A stretch of DNA of 64,000 nucleotides from positions 33,361 through 97,360 of the forward strand of contig CAJULE010000002.1 in NCBI GenBank assembly GCA_910587445.1, given 5' to 3'. Numbering within the stretch: the first letter of the stretch is position 1; every line of letters starts with the position of its first letter. A program made the position numbers and the translations under genes. Below the pieces are notes generated by a model, which searched no databases, had not been told where the DNA came from, and saw nothing but the letters and a program-made list of their open reading frames with translations. Source of the stretch: an uncultured Christensenellaceae bacterium (GTDB lineage Bacteria; Bacillota; Clostridia; Christensenellales; Pumilibacteraceae). Positions 1-7,332 of this stretch are shown piece after piece.

Positions 1-107
1 CTGAGGAGAAGCCTGAGGAGAAGCCTGAGGAAAAGCCTGAGGAGAAGCCTGAGGAGAAGCCTGAGGAAAAGCCTGAGGAGAAGCCTGAGGAAAAGCCTGA
101 GGAAAAA
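1..107 (+). repeat. 12-bp tandem repeat coding for EEKP units
   Basis: Nine consecutive 12-bp units (CCTGAGGAGAAG with G/A variation at one position, the first cut by the window edge) run in frame into the downstream CotH gene and code for Glu-Glu-Lys-Pro units. Such Pro/charged repeats usually form an extended linker in cell-surface proteins. The near-identity of the units suggests recent expansion by slippage, so copy number may vary between strains. Confidence 0.9.
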
Positions 108-1529
108 CCCGAACAGGAAGTGGATATAGAGGGTTTTCGCTTGGCGAAACAGCTCGCGACGATAAATATAGTCACCGACGACGGGCAGGACATAACGGGC
201 GACTTGAATAATCAGGAGTATAAAGGCTGCGCCGTAACTTTGACAGACGGGCGCGAGGGAGAGAATTTCACATCCGCGCGCGGTCAGGTCAGAGTAAGGG
301 GAAACAATACTGCGGAGTTCCCGAAAAAGTCGTTCCGTCTGAAGTTCGATACGAAGATAAATTTACTCGGCTTAAACGACGGCGCCGAGTGCAAAAGTTG
401 GGTGTTGCTCGCGTGCTATAAGGACGTCACGTTTTTGCGCGACGCCGTCGCTTTCGAACTCGGACGTCAGACCCTTGCCGAAAACGGCTATTACTGTTCG
501 GATTTCGCTTACGCTGAAGTGAGCATAAACGGCAAATACAACGGGCTGTATATGGTCGCCGAACAACAGCAAGTCAATAAAAACAGAATAGACATAAACG
601 AGCCCGAAGAAGGGTATACGGGGACGGACATAGGGTATTTGGTGGAATACGACGGCAACGCGCCGCGGACCGAGAAAAAAGAAAATTATTTTAGGCTCAC
701 GTACAACGACTATCCTTTGACGTGTGAGGACGGCACGCAGTTTGTTCCGGGACAGATGATGAGGTTTGGCTTTGCCTATTACACGATAAAAAGCGATTTC
801 TATTCCGTGGAGCAGTCGAACTTCATAATGAACTATACGGAGAATGTATTTAAAATAATTTACGACGCTCTTTACAACGATAAGTTCACGACCTTCAACG
901 ACGATTTTACGCAGATAGTCGATTCCGAATATACGAACTCGCGTCAAACGATAGAAGCCGTCATGAACGTCGATTCGCTGGTCGACACTGTGATAATGTC
1001 CGAAGTTCTGTGCGATAACGACATAGATTTTTCGAGCTTCTTCTTCACTTTCGACATGAGCGCTCTCGGCGATAAAAAACTGACTTTCCAAGCGCCGTGG
1101 GATTTCGATTCGGGGCTCGGCATGATGCGGGGATTGGAAGAACTTGACAAGATCTTTTCCGCGAACGTCTGTACGAACGCAATGAAAGCGCTCAATCCGT
1201 GGACGGCGATAATGTTTAAAGCCGATTGGTTTAAACAGGAGCTTGCAAAACGCTGGGCGCAACTTGCCGAAAGGGGCGTGTTCGATAGGCTTATAACGCT
1301 CATAGATAAGGTCACCGAGACTTACGAGCCGTATTTTGCAAGAAACTACGAGCTTTGGGATAATCTCGGTAAGATCGTCGACGAAGTTCAAGGCGATACG
1401 GTCACGACTTTTGTGACGCACGCCGACGCTTCGGCATATCTGAGAAATTGGCTGTCTCATCGCATAGAATTTTTGACCGACTACTTCGAAAGCGTGGCGT
1501 CTCAGTCTCCGCCCACGGAAGAAGCGTAA
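3..1529 (+). CDS. CotH-kinase family protein, 5' end outside the window
   Basis: The reading frame is open from the left edge, so the N-terminus, probably with a signal peptide, is missing. After the EEKP linker comes a CotH-type protein kinase fold: RVRGN followed by PKKSFRLKF (about nt 291-345), a WVLLACYKD..FLRDAVAFELG segment, INGKYNGLYMVAEQ (about nt 525-570), and the metal-binding WDFDSGLG motif (nt 1098-1121). CotH proteins are secretory-pathway atypical kinases; in Bacillus the founding member phosphorylates spore coat proteins. In Clostridia many are surface proteins with repeat linkers, as here. A GTG at 120 could be misread as a start, but the frame is open upstream of it. The substrate cannot be told from sequence. 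Confidence 0.85.
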   Translation, partial: EEKPEEKPEEKPEEKPEEKPEEKPEEKPEEKPEEKPEQEVDIEGFRLAKQLATINIVTDDGQDITGDLNNQEYKGCAVTLTDGREGENFTSARGQVRVRGNNTAEFPKKSFRLKFDTKINLLGLNDGAECKSWVLLACYKDVTFLRDAVAFELGRQTLAENGYYCSDFAYAEVSINGKYNGLYMVAEQQQVNKNRIDINEPEEGYTGTDIGYLVEYDGNAPRTEKKENYFRLTYNDYPLTCEDGTQFVPGQMMRFGFAYYTIKSDFYSVEQSNFIMNYTENVFKIIYDALYNDKFTTFNDDFTQIVDSEYTNSRQTIEAVMNVDSLVDTVIMSEVLCDNDIDFSSFFFTFDMSALGDKKLTFQAPWDFDSGLGMMRGLEELDKIFSANVCTNAMKALNPWTAIMFKADWFKQELAKRWAQLAERGVFDRLITLIDKVTETYEPYFARNYELWDNLGKIVDEVQGDTVTTFVTHADASAYLRNWLSHRIEFLTDYFESVASQSPPTEEA

Positions 1530-1549
1530 CGTAAAATAATATGGATCGG

Positions 1550-1578
1550 GGAGCGTCCTTTGCGGGCGCTCCTTGCGT
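1550..1578 (+). terminator. Possible terminator after the CotH gene
   Basis: A 9-bp stem (1550-1558 with 1564-1572, one G-T pair) with a 5-nt loop lies 20 bases after the stop codon. The tail is only weakly T-rich, so termination may be partial. Confidence 0.45.
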
Positions 1579-1614
1579 ATATTGCAAAAAATATAAAAAA
1601 ATAGGGTCAAACTC

Positions 1615-1643
1615 TTGCACAATAAGTCTTTGTGTGATATAAT
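1615..1643 (+). promoter_or_regulatory. Sigma-A promoter of ppdK
   Basis: TTGCAC (1615-1620) and TATAAT (1638-1643) are separated by exactly 17 bases. This leaves an untranslated leader of about 90 bases before ppdK. Confidence 0.8.
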
Positions 1644-1739
1644 ACCGATGAGGGCGGTTGCAGTCGCTGTTTTTTCGTGCGTAAAGCGATTTCCCTTAAA
1701 GCTTACAAGCAAATAAAAGAAACATAAAAGGAGAGAATT

Positions 1740-4391
1740 ATGGCAAAGAAAAAGTACGTCTATCTGTTCACCGAAGGCGACGCGAGCATGAGGGAGCTTC
1801 TCGGCGGCAAGGGCGCAAACCTTGCGGAGATGACGAAGATAGGTCTTCCCGTACCTCAGGGCTTCACGATTTCCACCGAAGCGTGCACGCAGTACTACGA
1901 GGACGGCAGACAGATCAACGCAGGTATTCAGAAGGAGATTCTCGAGAATATCGACAAAATGGAGAAGATCACCGGTAAGAAGTTCGGCGACAAGGAAAAT
2001 CCGCTGCTTGTTTCTGTCAGAAGCGGTGCGCGCGCTTCCATGCCCGGCATGATGGACACCATTCTCAATCTCGGTCTCAACGAGCAGGTCGTAGACGTAA
2101 TAGCCAAGAAGTCCGGCAATCCCCGTTGGGCTTGGGACTGCTACAGAAGATTCATACAGATGTTCTCCGACGTCGTTATGGAAGTGGGCAAGAAGTACTT
2201 CGAAAAGCTCATCGACGAGATGAAGGAGAAGAAGGGCGTAGTATTCGACGTCGATCTCACGGCAGACGACCTTAAGGAGCTTGCCAATCAGTTCAAGGCA
2301 GAGTATAAAAAACAGCTCGGAACCGATTTCCCGTCCGATCCGAAGGAACAGCTTTTCGAGGCTATCAAAGCCGTATTCCGTTCGTGGGACAACCCCCGCG
2401 CGAACATCTACCGCATGGACCACGACATTCCGTACTCCTGGGGTACGGCTGTCAACGTCCAGATGATGGCGTTCGGCAACATGGGCGAAACTTCCGGTAC
2501 GGGCGTCGCGTTCACGCGTAACCCCGCAACGGGCGAGAAGGGTCTCATGGGCGAGTTCCTCGTAAACGCACAGGGCGAGGACGTCGTGGCAGGCGTTCGT
2601 ACTCCTATGCCCATTGCTGAAATGAAAAAGGTATTCCCCGAGGCATACGACGAGTTCCAGAAGGTTTGCAAGACCCTCGAGGATCACTACCGCGATATGC
2701 AGGATATGGAGTTCACGATAGAGAACAAGAAGCTCTATATGCTTCAGACGCGTAACGGTAAGCGCACCGCAGCTGCCGCTATAAAGATCGCGTGCGACCT
2801 CATAGACGAAAAGATGATAACCGAAAAAGAAGCGCTCATGCAGATAGACGCAAAGTCGCTCGATATGCTTCTTCATCCGACCTTCGATCCGAAGGCGCTC
2901 AAGGAGGCCGACAAGAAAAACGTCGTCGGAAAGGGCATTGCCGCTTCTCCGGGCGCTGCCGCAGGTACGATAGTGTTCACGGCAGAGGACGCGGTCGTAG
3001 AAGGCAAGAAGGGTAAGAAGGTCGTTCTCGTCAGACTCGAGACCTCTCCCGAGGACATCGAAGGCATGAAGTACGCACAGGGTATCCTCACGGTTCGCGG
3101 CGGTCAGACCTCGCACGCGGCAGTCGTTGCACGCGGCATGGGCACCTGCTGTGTATCGGGTTGCGGCGATATAAAGATGGACGAGGAGAACAAGCGCTTC
3201 ACTCTTGCGGGCAAGACCTTCAAGGAAGGCGACGTTCTTTCGCTCGACGGCTCTACGGGTAACATCTACGATTGCCTTATCCCGACCGTTCCCGCAGATC
3301 CCAACAGCGGTTATTTCGGACGTATCATGGAGCTTGCCGACAAGTATAAGGCGCTCGGCGTCCGCACGAATGCGGATACTCCCGCCGACGCAAAGCAGGC
3401 GGCTGCATTCGGTGCGCAGGGCATAGGTCTTTGCCGTACCGAACATATGTTCTTCGATCCCGCAAGAATAGGCGCTTTCCGCGAAATGATCTGCGCGGAC
3501 AACGTAGAGCAGAGAGAGGCGGCTCTTGCAAAGATAGAGCCCATGCAGCAGGCGGACTTCGAGGGACTTTTCGAGGCTCTCGGCGGCTACCCCGTAACCA
3601 TTCGCTTCCTCGATCCTCCTCTTCACGAATTCGTTCCTACCGACGAAGAGGACATCAAGGCTCTTGCAAAGGCGCAGGGTAAAACCGTTGCTCAGATTAA
3701 GCAGATAATCTCCGACCTTCACGAGTTCAACCCGATGATGGGTCACCGCGGTTGCCGTCTTACGGTCACTTATCCCGAAATAGCCGTCATGCAGACGAGC
3801 GCCGTAATTAAGGCAGCCATAGCCGTTCAGAAGAAGCATAAGGATTGGAAGGTCGTTCCCGAAATCATGATCCCGCTTACGGGCGAGACCAAGGAAATGA
3901 AGTTCGTCAAAGACATCGTGGTCAAGACCGCAGACGAAATCATCAAGAAGTCGGGCGTCGAGCTCAAGTACGAGGTCGGCACGATGATCGAGATTCCGAG
4001 AGCTGCTCTCACGGCTGACGAGATCGCAAAGGAAGCCGAGTTCTTCTGCTTCGGCACGAACGACTTGACTCAGATGACCTTCGGCTTCTCGAGAGACGAC
4101 GCAGGTAAGTTCCTTCCTTCGTACTATGCAAACAAGATCTACGAGTCCGATCCGTTCGCACGTCTCGATACGGTAGGCGTAGGCAAGCTCATGGAAATGG
4201 CAGTCGAGCTCGGAAGAAAGACGAGAAAGAACCTTCACTGCGGTATCTGCGGCGAACACGGCGGCGATCCTTCGTCGATAGAGTTCTGCCACAAGATCGG
4301 TCTTTCGTATGTTTCCTGCTCGCCGTACCGTGTGCCCATAGCACGCCTCTCCGCCGCGCAAGCAAACATCCGTAATCCGAGGTCCAAGTAA
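1740..4391 (+). CDS. ppdK: Pyruvate, phosphate dikinase
   Basis: This 883-residue protein has the usual length for the family. It interconverts ATP, phosphate and pyruvate with AMP, diphosphate and phosphoenolpyruvate in the cytosol. The N-terminal ATP-grasp part shows GGKGANLAEM and the RSGARASMPGMMDT signature. The swivelling phosphohistidine domain carries GGQTSHAAVVARGMG with the catalytic His at residue 459. The C-terminal PEP/pyruvate barrel ends with the CGICGEHGGDP motif (Cys 834 and 837). The start follows an AAGGAGAG ribosome binding site. It is a single gene with its own promoter and a strong terminator. Diphosphate made in reverse use would be handled by the pyrophosphatase at 21776, and PPi-linked glycolysis is common in Clostridia. 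I see nothing missing from the active site. Confidence 0.97.
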   Translation: MAKKKYVYLFTEGDASMRELLGGKGANLAEMTKIGLPVPQGFTISTEACTQYYEDGRQINAGIQKEILENIDKMEKITGKKFGDKENPLLVSVRSGARASMPGMMDTILNLGLNEQVVDVIAKKSGNPRWAWDCYRRFIQMFSDVVMEVGKKYFEKLIDEMKEKKGVVFDVDLTADDLKELANQFKAEYKKQLGTDFPSDPKEQLFEAIKAVFRSWDNPRANIYRMDHDIPYSWGTAVNVQMMAFGNMGETSGTGVAFTRNPATGEKGLMGEFLVNAQGEDVVAGVRTPMPIAEMKKVFPEAYDEFQKVCKTLEDHYRDMQDMEFTIENKKLYMLQTRNGKRTAAAAIKIACDLIDEKMITEKEALMQIDAKSLDMLLHPTFDPKALKEADKKNVVGKGIAASPGAAAGTIVFTAEDAVVEGKKGKKVVLVRLETSPEDIEGMKYAQGILTVRGGQTSHAAVVARGMGTCCVSGCGDIKMDEENKRFTLAGKTFKEGDVLSLDGSTGNIYDCLIPTVPADPNSGYFGRIMELADKYKALGVRTNADTPADAKQAAAFGAQGIGLCRTEHMFFDPARIGAFREMICADNVEQREAALAKIEPMQQADFEGLFEALGGYPVTIRFLDPPLHEFVPTDEEDIKALAKAQGKTVAQIKQIISDLHEFNPMMGHRGCRLTVTYPEIAVMQTSAVIKAAIAVQKKHKDWKVVPEIMIPLTGETKEMKFVKDIVVKTADEIIKKSGVELKYEVGTMIEIPRAALTADEIAKEAEFFCFGTNDLTQMTFGFSRDDAGKFLPSYYANKIYESDPFARLDTVGVGKLMEMAVELGRKTRKNLHCGICGEHGGDPSSIEFCHKIGLSYVSCSPYRVPIARLSAAQANIRNPRSK

Positions 4392-4432
4392 TAGTGGTTT
4401 AACCGCTACTTGACCACAATATATTGTGTTTT

Positions 4433-4468
4433 AAGGCTTATTCCCAAGTGGAATAAGCCTTATTTTTA
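4433..4468 (+). terminator. Intrinsic terminator of ppdK
   Basis: A perfect 12-bp stem (4433-4444 with 4450-4461), a 5-nt loop and an ATTTTTAT tail. It also marks the left side of the mobile-element region. Confidence 0.92.
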
Positions 4469-4525
4469 TGCCAAAAACAGCCCGAAATTCGTTAAAAAAA
4501 GTTTATTTCCGCACTTCTTTTACAC

Positions 4526-4554
4526 TTGACTTGCAGCCATATATTTGCTATAAT
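4526..4554 (+). promoter_or_regulatory. Sigma-A promoter of the IstA-derived gene
   Basis: TTGACT (4526-4531) and TATAAT (4549-4554) with a 17-base spacer. The predicted transcript starts near 4561, only a few bases before the first ATG. Confidence 0.8.
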
Positions 4555-4577
4555 AATAGGGTAAAGGCATGCAGAAA

Positions 4578-5126
4578 ATGGTCAATTACAGGGCAATACT
4601 TTTATATTATACGAAAGGTAATACGAATACCCAGATCGCTACGATATGTGGGTGTTCTCGTCCTACGGTAATAAGAACCATTAAGCGTTCCAAAGAATTA
4701 AAATTGCAATTGCCTGTGTCCGATAGTATTTCCGATCAAGAGCTTTACTTGATGCTCTTTCCGAAAAAAGGCAGAGATGAGAGCTATTATTGCCCGGATT
4801 TCTATCTTTTGGACAAAGACAGAAAGAAAAGAAGCTTTTCCAAGTTCCGCGCATGGCTTAAGTATTGCAGGATTTGTGCGAGAGAAGGTCGGAAAGCATA
4901 TAAGAAGACGCAGTTTTACAAGCTCTATTATTTGTCCTGTCACAAACCTTATATAAGAGCTACGTCAAGTAAGAACCTTATGCAAATCAGGCTTTATGAG
5001 GCACTCGCCGAAAGATTGCTCAAAAAATATGGAGCCGATCATTTCGCTTTTTTGGAATTTGATCAAGAAAGAACGGCTTGGTGTAGTAAACTTCGATTGG
5101 ATAAGCATAAACTGTGGGCAACTTAA
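4578..5126 (+). CDS. IS21 IstA-like HTH protein without catalytic domain
   Basis: The first ~120 residues read like the N-terminus of an IS21-family IstA transposase: MVNYRAILLYYTKGNTNTQIA, the HTH core GCSRPTVIRTIKRS, the LFPKK turn, and then a CREEG..Y..TQF-like stretch. The DDE catalytic domain is absent and the last ~55 residues do not resemble IstA. I place the start at 4578, because MVNYR is the family start and the AAAGG before it is then well spaced; an ATG at 4569 would be almost leaderless. The frame is intact, with a near-consensus promoter and its own terminator, which argues for an expressed, perhaps domesticated, DNA-binding protein and not mere debris. No istB helper is nearby. 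Function is not known. Confidence 0.65.
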   Translation: MVNYRAILLYYTKGNTNTQIATICGCSRPTVIRTIKRSKELKLQLPVSDSISDQELYLMLFPKKGRDESYYCPDFYLLDKDRKKRSFSKFRAWLKYCRICAREGRKAYKKTQFYKLYYLSCHKPYIRATSSKNLMQIRLYEALAERLLKKYGADHFAFLEFDQERTAWCSKLRLDKHKLWAT

Positions 5127-5138
5127 TATCTGTTTTAA

Positions 5139-5165
5139 CCCGAATATTTTTAGTCGGGCTTTTTG
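5139..5165 (+). terminator. Short terminator after the IstA-like gene
   Basis: A 5-bp CCCGA/TCGGG stem (5139-5143 with 5154-5158) followed by CTTTTT. Confidence 0.55.
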
Positions 5166-5179
5166 ACATTCCGTTTTTC

Positions 5180-5208
5180 TTGACATATCTATCTAAATCA
5201 AATATAAT
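5180..5208 (+). promoter_or_regulatory. Consensus sigma-A promoter of the riboswitch leader
   Basis: Perfect TTGACA (5180-5185) and TATAAT (5203-5208) with a 17-base spacer. Transcription should begin near 5215, exactly at the first strand of the aptamer's P1 helix. Confidence 0.88.
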
Positions 5209-5213
5209 AATGA

Positions 5214-5340
5214 CACCATAAAGAGTGTGCGAGGGACAAGCCCGTTGACCACACAGCAACCTGCCGATACGGTAAGGTGCTAACGCTTGGATAGATGGGA
5301 TAATAGTCGTTTATAACCCATCTTCATCGATGGGTTTTCT
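5214..5340 (+). promoter_or_regulatory. SAM-I clan riboswitch-like leader with terminator
   Basis: The conserved blocks of the S-box aptamer appear in order: AAGAG (5221-5225), GAGGGAC with GCCC (5231-5243) inside a P2 closed by GTGTG/CACAC (5225-5229 with 5250-5254), GCAACC (5256-5261), a 5-bp P3 (5262-5266 with 5270-5274), and AGGTGCTAA (5275-5283). P1 is CCAT (5216-5219) with ATGG (5295-5298). The usual P4 is missing. The expression platform is clear: GATGGG (5294-5299) can pair with CCCATC (5317-5322) as an antiterminator, or the latter can pair with GATGGGTT (5329-5336) as a terminator with a TTCTTAT tail. It would turn off the gene at 5377 when ligand holds P1. Binding of SAM is inferred only from the core. 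Confidence 0.72.
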
Positions 5341-5344
5341 TATA

Positions 5345-5369
5345 CCTCTTTGTGGAAAAATCAAAGAGG
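5345..5369 (+). promoter_or_regulatory. Hairpin covering the ribosome binding site of the 5377 gene
   Basis: A perfect 8-bp inverted repeat, CCTCTTTG (5345-5352) and CAAAGAGG (5362-5369), has the AGAGG ribosome binding site in its second arm and is followed by TGTTTTT. It could block translation or act as a second terminator behind the riboswitch. Confidence 0.6.
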
Positions 5370-5376
5370 TGTTTTT

Positions 5377-5739
5377 ATGGAATTTTTTCACGCAAAAATT
5401 TATTGGAGCGGATACGGCGAAATAATAACAAATGTTGCCGAACTGCCGAGCCCGGACGGGAGTGGGTTGACGGATTTAAACGGGGAATATGCTATATTAT
5501 GGGTTTCACTAAAAGATACTGAGATTCTTGAATTGAGACGTTATTTAGAGAGTGAGTCAGAGAAAAGTGTTAGTGATGATGAGTTCGAAAGATATATGGA
5601 AGCAACTTTCTACAATGGATCCCCGATAGATAGTTGGTTCAATCTTGAAAAATTTCTGCAAGTTTGTCATCAGCTTCAAATTAGTCCGACAATGTTTTAT
5701 TATAGATACGAACTTATATTGACCTTGAATATGAAGTAG
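5377..5739 (+). CDS. Riboswitch-controlled protein of unknown function
   Basis: A soluble protein of 120 residues, acidic in the middle (ESESEKSVSDDEFERY), with no membrane segment and no motif I recognise. I chose ATG 5377 because AGAGG lies 7 bases upstream; a TTG at 5350 falls inside the hairpin and is unlikely. It is the first and only gene behind the SAM-I-like leader, yet it does not look like a methionine, cysteine or SAM enzyme or transporter. It may belong to the mobile element's own control. Lower GC than the flanking chromosome fits acquired DNA. Confidence 0.6.
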   Translation: MEFFHAKIYWSGYGEIITNVAELPSPDGSGLTDLNGEYAILWVSLKDTEILELRRYLESESEKSVSDDEFERYMEATFYNGSPIDSWFNLEKFLQVCHQLQISPTMFYYRYELILTLNMK

Positions 5740-5870
5740 GATGGATACTCTTCTTGCGTCGAGTAAAAAATTTATAAATTATTTTAAATCTCGGGAATGT
5801 TAGAAATCTCCTTGCGTTTTTCTTTATGTAGCCCAATAGGGAACAAAAAATAGTGTAAGGAGCTTTAATC

Positions 5871-6479
5871 ATGGCAAAAAAATGTGAATCGAATGATATA
5901 TTCAGCGGGATGCTGGATTTGCTTATCAACCGTGGTGTTGTTGAGGATAAGAGAATTCTCAACCCTCAGGTGCGTTTGGACAAGCAAAAAAGAAATCAAA
6001 TGGCATACCATAATACCGAATTGCTCTTAAAGCATTATAGGGATATAGTTTGGCTTTTGGAATGCTTCCCGGATACGATTGCAGATGAGTTGGAAGAGCC
6101 TATGAAAGACGTCGATGAACTTATAGATAGGCTTGACCTTGAAATGGCAAAAGGAAATAGGCGCGTTGAAAATCGGTTGAGAAGTCTTGAAGCCACAAGG
6201 CTTATGTTGGATAGAATCAATGATGCGCTTACTGTATTAAAGCAGAAACCGCGTGACGGCGAAATACTTTATGAGCTTATTAGGCTCACATATATAGAAC
6301 CTGAAAAATTGACGCACAACGAACTTCTTTTTCGGTTAAGTATTTCCTCGCGGCAATATTATCGCTATAAGGAGCAGGCTTTTGCAGTAATTTCTTTACG
6401 CTTATGGTCGGCGCAGGATAGGGATACGGACGCATGGCTTCAGATCCTTTCTTTAATGGATCAAAATAATGATACTTAA
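5871..6479 (+). CDS. Helical regulator, ArpU or sigma-region-4-like
   Basis: A 202-residue protein, all helical, with an internal charged region (about residues 75-115) and a C-terminal HTH-like stretch, LTHNELLFRLSISSRQYYRYKEQAFAV, in which SSRQYYRYKEQ has the look of a recognition helix ending in a Lys/Glu/Ala turn. This arrangement is typical of phage and conjugative-element late regulators of the ArpU/RinA or sigma-70 region 4 type. The start follows a good AAGGAGC site. It stands alone between the riboswitch gene and the zinc-ribbon microprotein. The family is inferred from the pattern, so the name is tentative. Confidence 0.55.
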   Translation: MAKKCESNDIFSGMLDLLINRGVVEDKRILNPQVRLDKQKRNQMAYHNTELLLKHYRDIVWLLECFPDTIADELEEPMKDVDELIDRLDLEMAKGNRRVENRLRSLEATRLMLDRINDALTVLKQKPRDGEILYELIRLTYIEPEKLTHNELLFRLSISSRQYYRYKEQAFAVISLRLWSAQDRDTDAWLQILSLMDQNNDT

Positions 6480-6480
6480 T

Positions 6481-6518
6481 CTGTTCTAATTGATTTATAA
6501 GAACAGTTGTGGTATAAT
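6481..6518 (+). promoter_or_regulatory. Promoter overlapped by an inverted repeat
   Basis: TTGATT (6490-6495) and TATAAT (6513-6518), 17 bases apart, drive the zinc-ribbon gene. The -35 box lies inside an inverted repeat CTGTTCT (6481-6487) / AGAACAG (6500-6506), which can be an operator or the end hairpin of the upstream gene. Confidence 0.6.
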
Positions 6519-6545
6519 GAAAAAACTTTGGAGGATAGATAGGAT

Positions 6546-6713
6546 ATGAAATATTATACCTGTAATAAATGTAGATATACTTTTTGCTCGGAAGAGGAGT
6601 GCGAGCGGTGTGCCGATTGCGGTAAAAAGGATATTCGTCCCGCAACCGAAGAAGAGATAAATCAATATTTGAAATTCCGAGAGGAGTTCAAAGACGATAA
6701 AAAGCAATATTGA
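6546..6713 (+). CDS. Zinc-ribbon microprotein
   Basis: A 55-residue protein with GGAGG 11 bases before its ATG. Cys residues at 6 and 9 (CNKC), 14, 19, 22 and 25 form a compact zinc-finger-like cluster, followed by a charged helix with many Glu and Lys. Small zinc-ribbon proteins like this are frequent in conjugative elements and phages of Clostridia. It has its own promoter and a terminator right after the stop. Partner and role are unknown. Confidence 0.65.
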   Translation: MKYYTCNKCRYTFCSEEECERCADCGKKDIRPATEEEINQYLKFREEFKDDKKQY

Positions 6714-6718
6714 ATAAG

Positions 6719-6746
6719 GAGCTGAGGTCAACACCTTGGCTCTTTT
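6719..6746 (+). terminator. Terminator of the zinc-ribbon gene
   Basis: A 10-bp stem with two G-T pairs (6719-6728 with 6733-6742), CAAC loop, TTTT tail. Confidence 0.75.
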
Positions 6747-6763
6747 AATTTATAATAAATGAA

Positions 6764-6816
6764 TGCCTATTTCTTGCGCATTTTTTGCCTATTTTTTGCG
6801 TAAAAGTTGCGTAAAA
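6764..6816 (+). repeat. Iteron-like direct repeats
   Basis: TGCCTATTTCTTGCG (6764-6778) is repeated with one change at 6786-6800, an offset of 22 bases. It is followed by TTGCGTAAAA twice (6796-6805 and 6807-6816), an offset of 11. The spacing puts the copies on one face of the helix, upstream of the conjugation promoter. Confidence 0.6.
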
Positions 6817-6834
6817 ATTGGCAGTAAAATGCGG

Positions 6835-6863
6835 ATGACATGCAAATGCAAATGTGCTATTAT
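6835..6863 (+). promoter_or_regulatory. Promoter of the conjugation genes
   Basis: ATGACA (6835-6840) and TATTAT (6858-6863) with 17 bases between them, just downstream of the iteron-like repeats. Confidence 0.55.
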
Positions 6864-6893
6864 GTTAGTGTCGAAAATTGAACGCAGCAGATG

Positions 6894-6925
6894 AGCGTCG
6901 TACTCAAGCGGTACGGCGCTTTTTC
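6894..6925 (+). terminator. Leader terminator (attenuator) before the conjugation genes
   Basis: A 10-bp stem with one G-T pair (6894-6903 with 6911-6920), a 7-nt loop and TTTTC lies between the promoter at 6835 and the first gene at 6952, so it must be read through for expression. This suggests regulated attenuation. Confidence 0.7.
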
Positions 6926-6951
6926 TATGCAAAAAAACAAGGAGGTTCGAT

Positions 6952-7317
6952 ATGTTAAATCAAAAAGCCAAAAAGAACAAGGGAGCGGTTATAGCATACT
7001 GGCTGATAGTAGCGGCGTTGCTTGCGGTTATTATTTGCGTAAAACCGGTTATGGCTGCCGAAGAAACGATGTGGGACAGGTTCTCTACCATCATGAATGA
7101 TTTCTATGGCAAGCTTCTCGGTATCAGTACTATAGTAGCTGTGACTATGGCGGCGATTGCTTTAATCATCAGAATGGTTTCCAAAAACCAAAAGACAGTT
7201 GATGAAGCAACCGCGTGGATCAAGCGCATTGTTATAACGTGGATTATCCTGAATTCTATCGGTTTGATTGTGGCGTATATTCAGCCGCTTATCGCCGGTG
7301 GAAATTACGGAGGATAG
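6952..7317 (+). CDS. VirB2/TrbC-like conjugation pilin
   Basis: A 121-residue membrane protein preceded by AAGGAGG. It has a basic N-terminus, a signal-peptide-like hydrophobic stretch (about residues 13-33) ending in VMAAEE, a short linker (ETMWDRFSTIMNDFYGKLLG) and two further membrane helices (about 55-75 and 90-113). This is the layout of type IV secretion pilins of Gram-positive conjugative elements, and the next gene, a VirB6/TrbL-like protein 15 bases on, supports it. It probably forms part of the transfer channel or surface structure. Exact family membership is inferred from topology and context. Confidence 0.7.
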   Translation: MLNQKAKKNKGAVIAYWLIVAALLAVIICVKPVMAAEETMWDRFSTIMNDFYGKLLGISTIVAVTMAAIALIIRMVSKNQKTVDEATAWIKRIVITWIILNSIGLIVAYIQPLIAGGNYGG

Positions 7318-7332
7318 GTAAGGAGAAAAATT

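Noticed and set aside
1..107. CRISPR-like tandem repeats
   Set aside because: The 12-bp units have no spacers and are an in-frame coding repeat.
372..4361. A 1329-codon open frame on the minus strand across the CotH gene and ppdK
   Set aside because: It lies opposite two well-identified genes, has no recognisable domain, and is explained by rare use of codons whose complements are stops in that frame.
4468..4671. Small plus-strand frame before the IstA-like gene
   Set aside because: It overlaps the ppdK terminator tail and the promoter at 4526 and has no ribosome binding site.
5020..5259. Minus-strand frames across the riboswitch region
   Set aside because: They run against a consensus promoter and conserved RNA core on the plus strand and have no start signals.
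6891..7100. Possible leader peptide overlapping the attenuator and pilin gene
   Set aside because: It has no ribosome binding site, runs through the terminator hairpin and far into the pilin gene in another frame.
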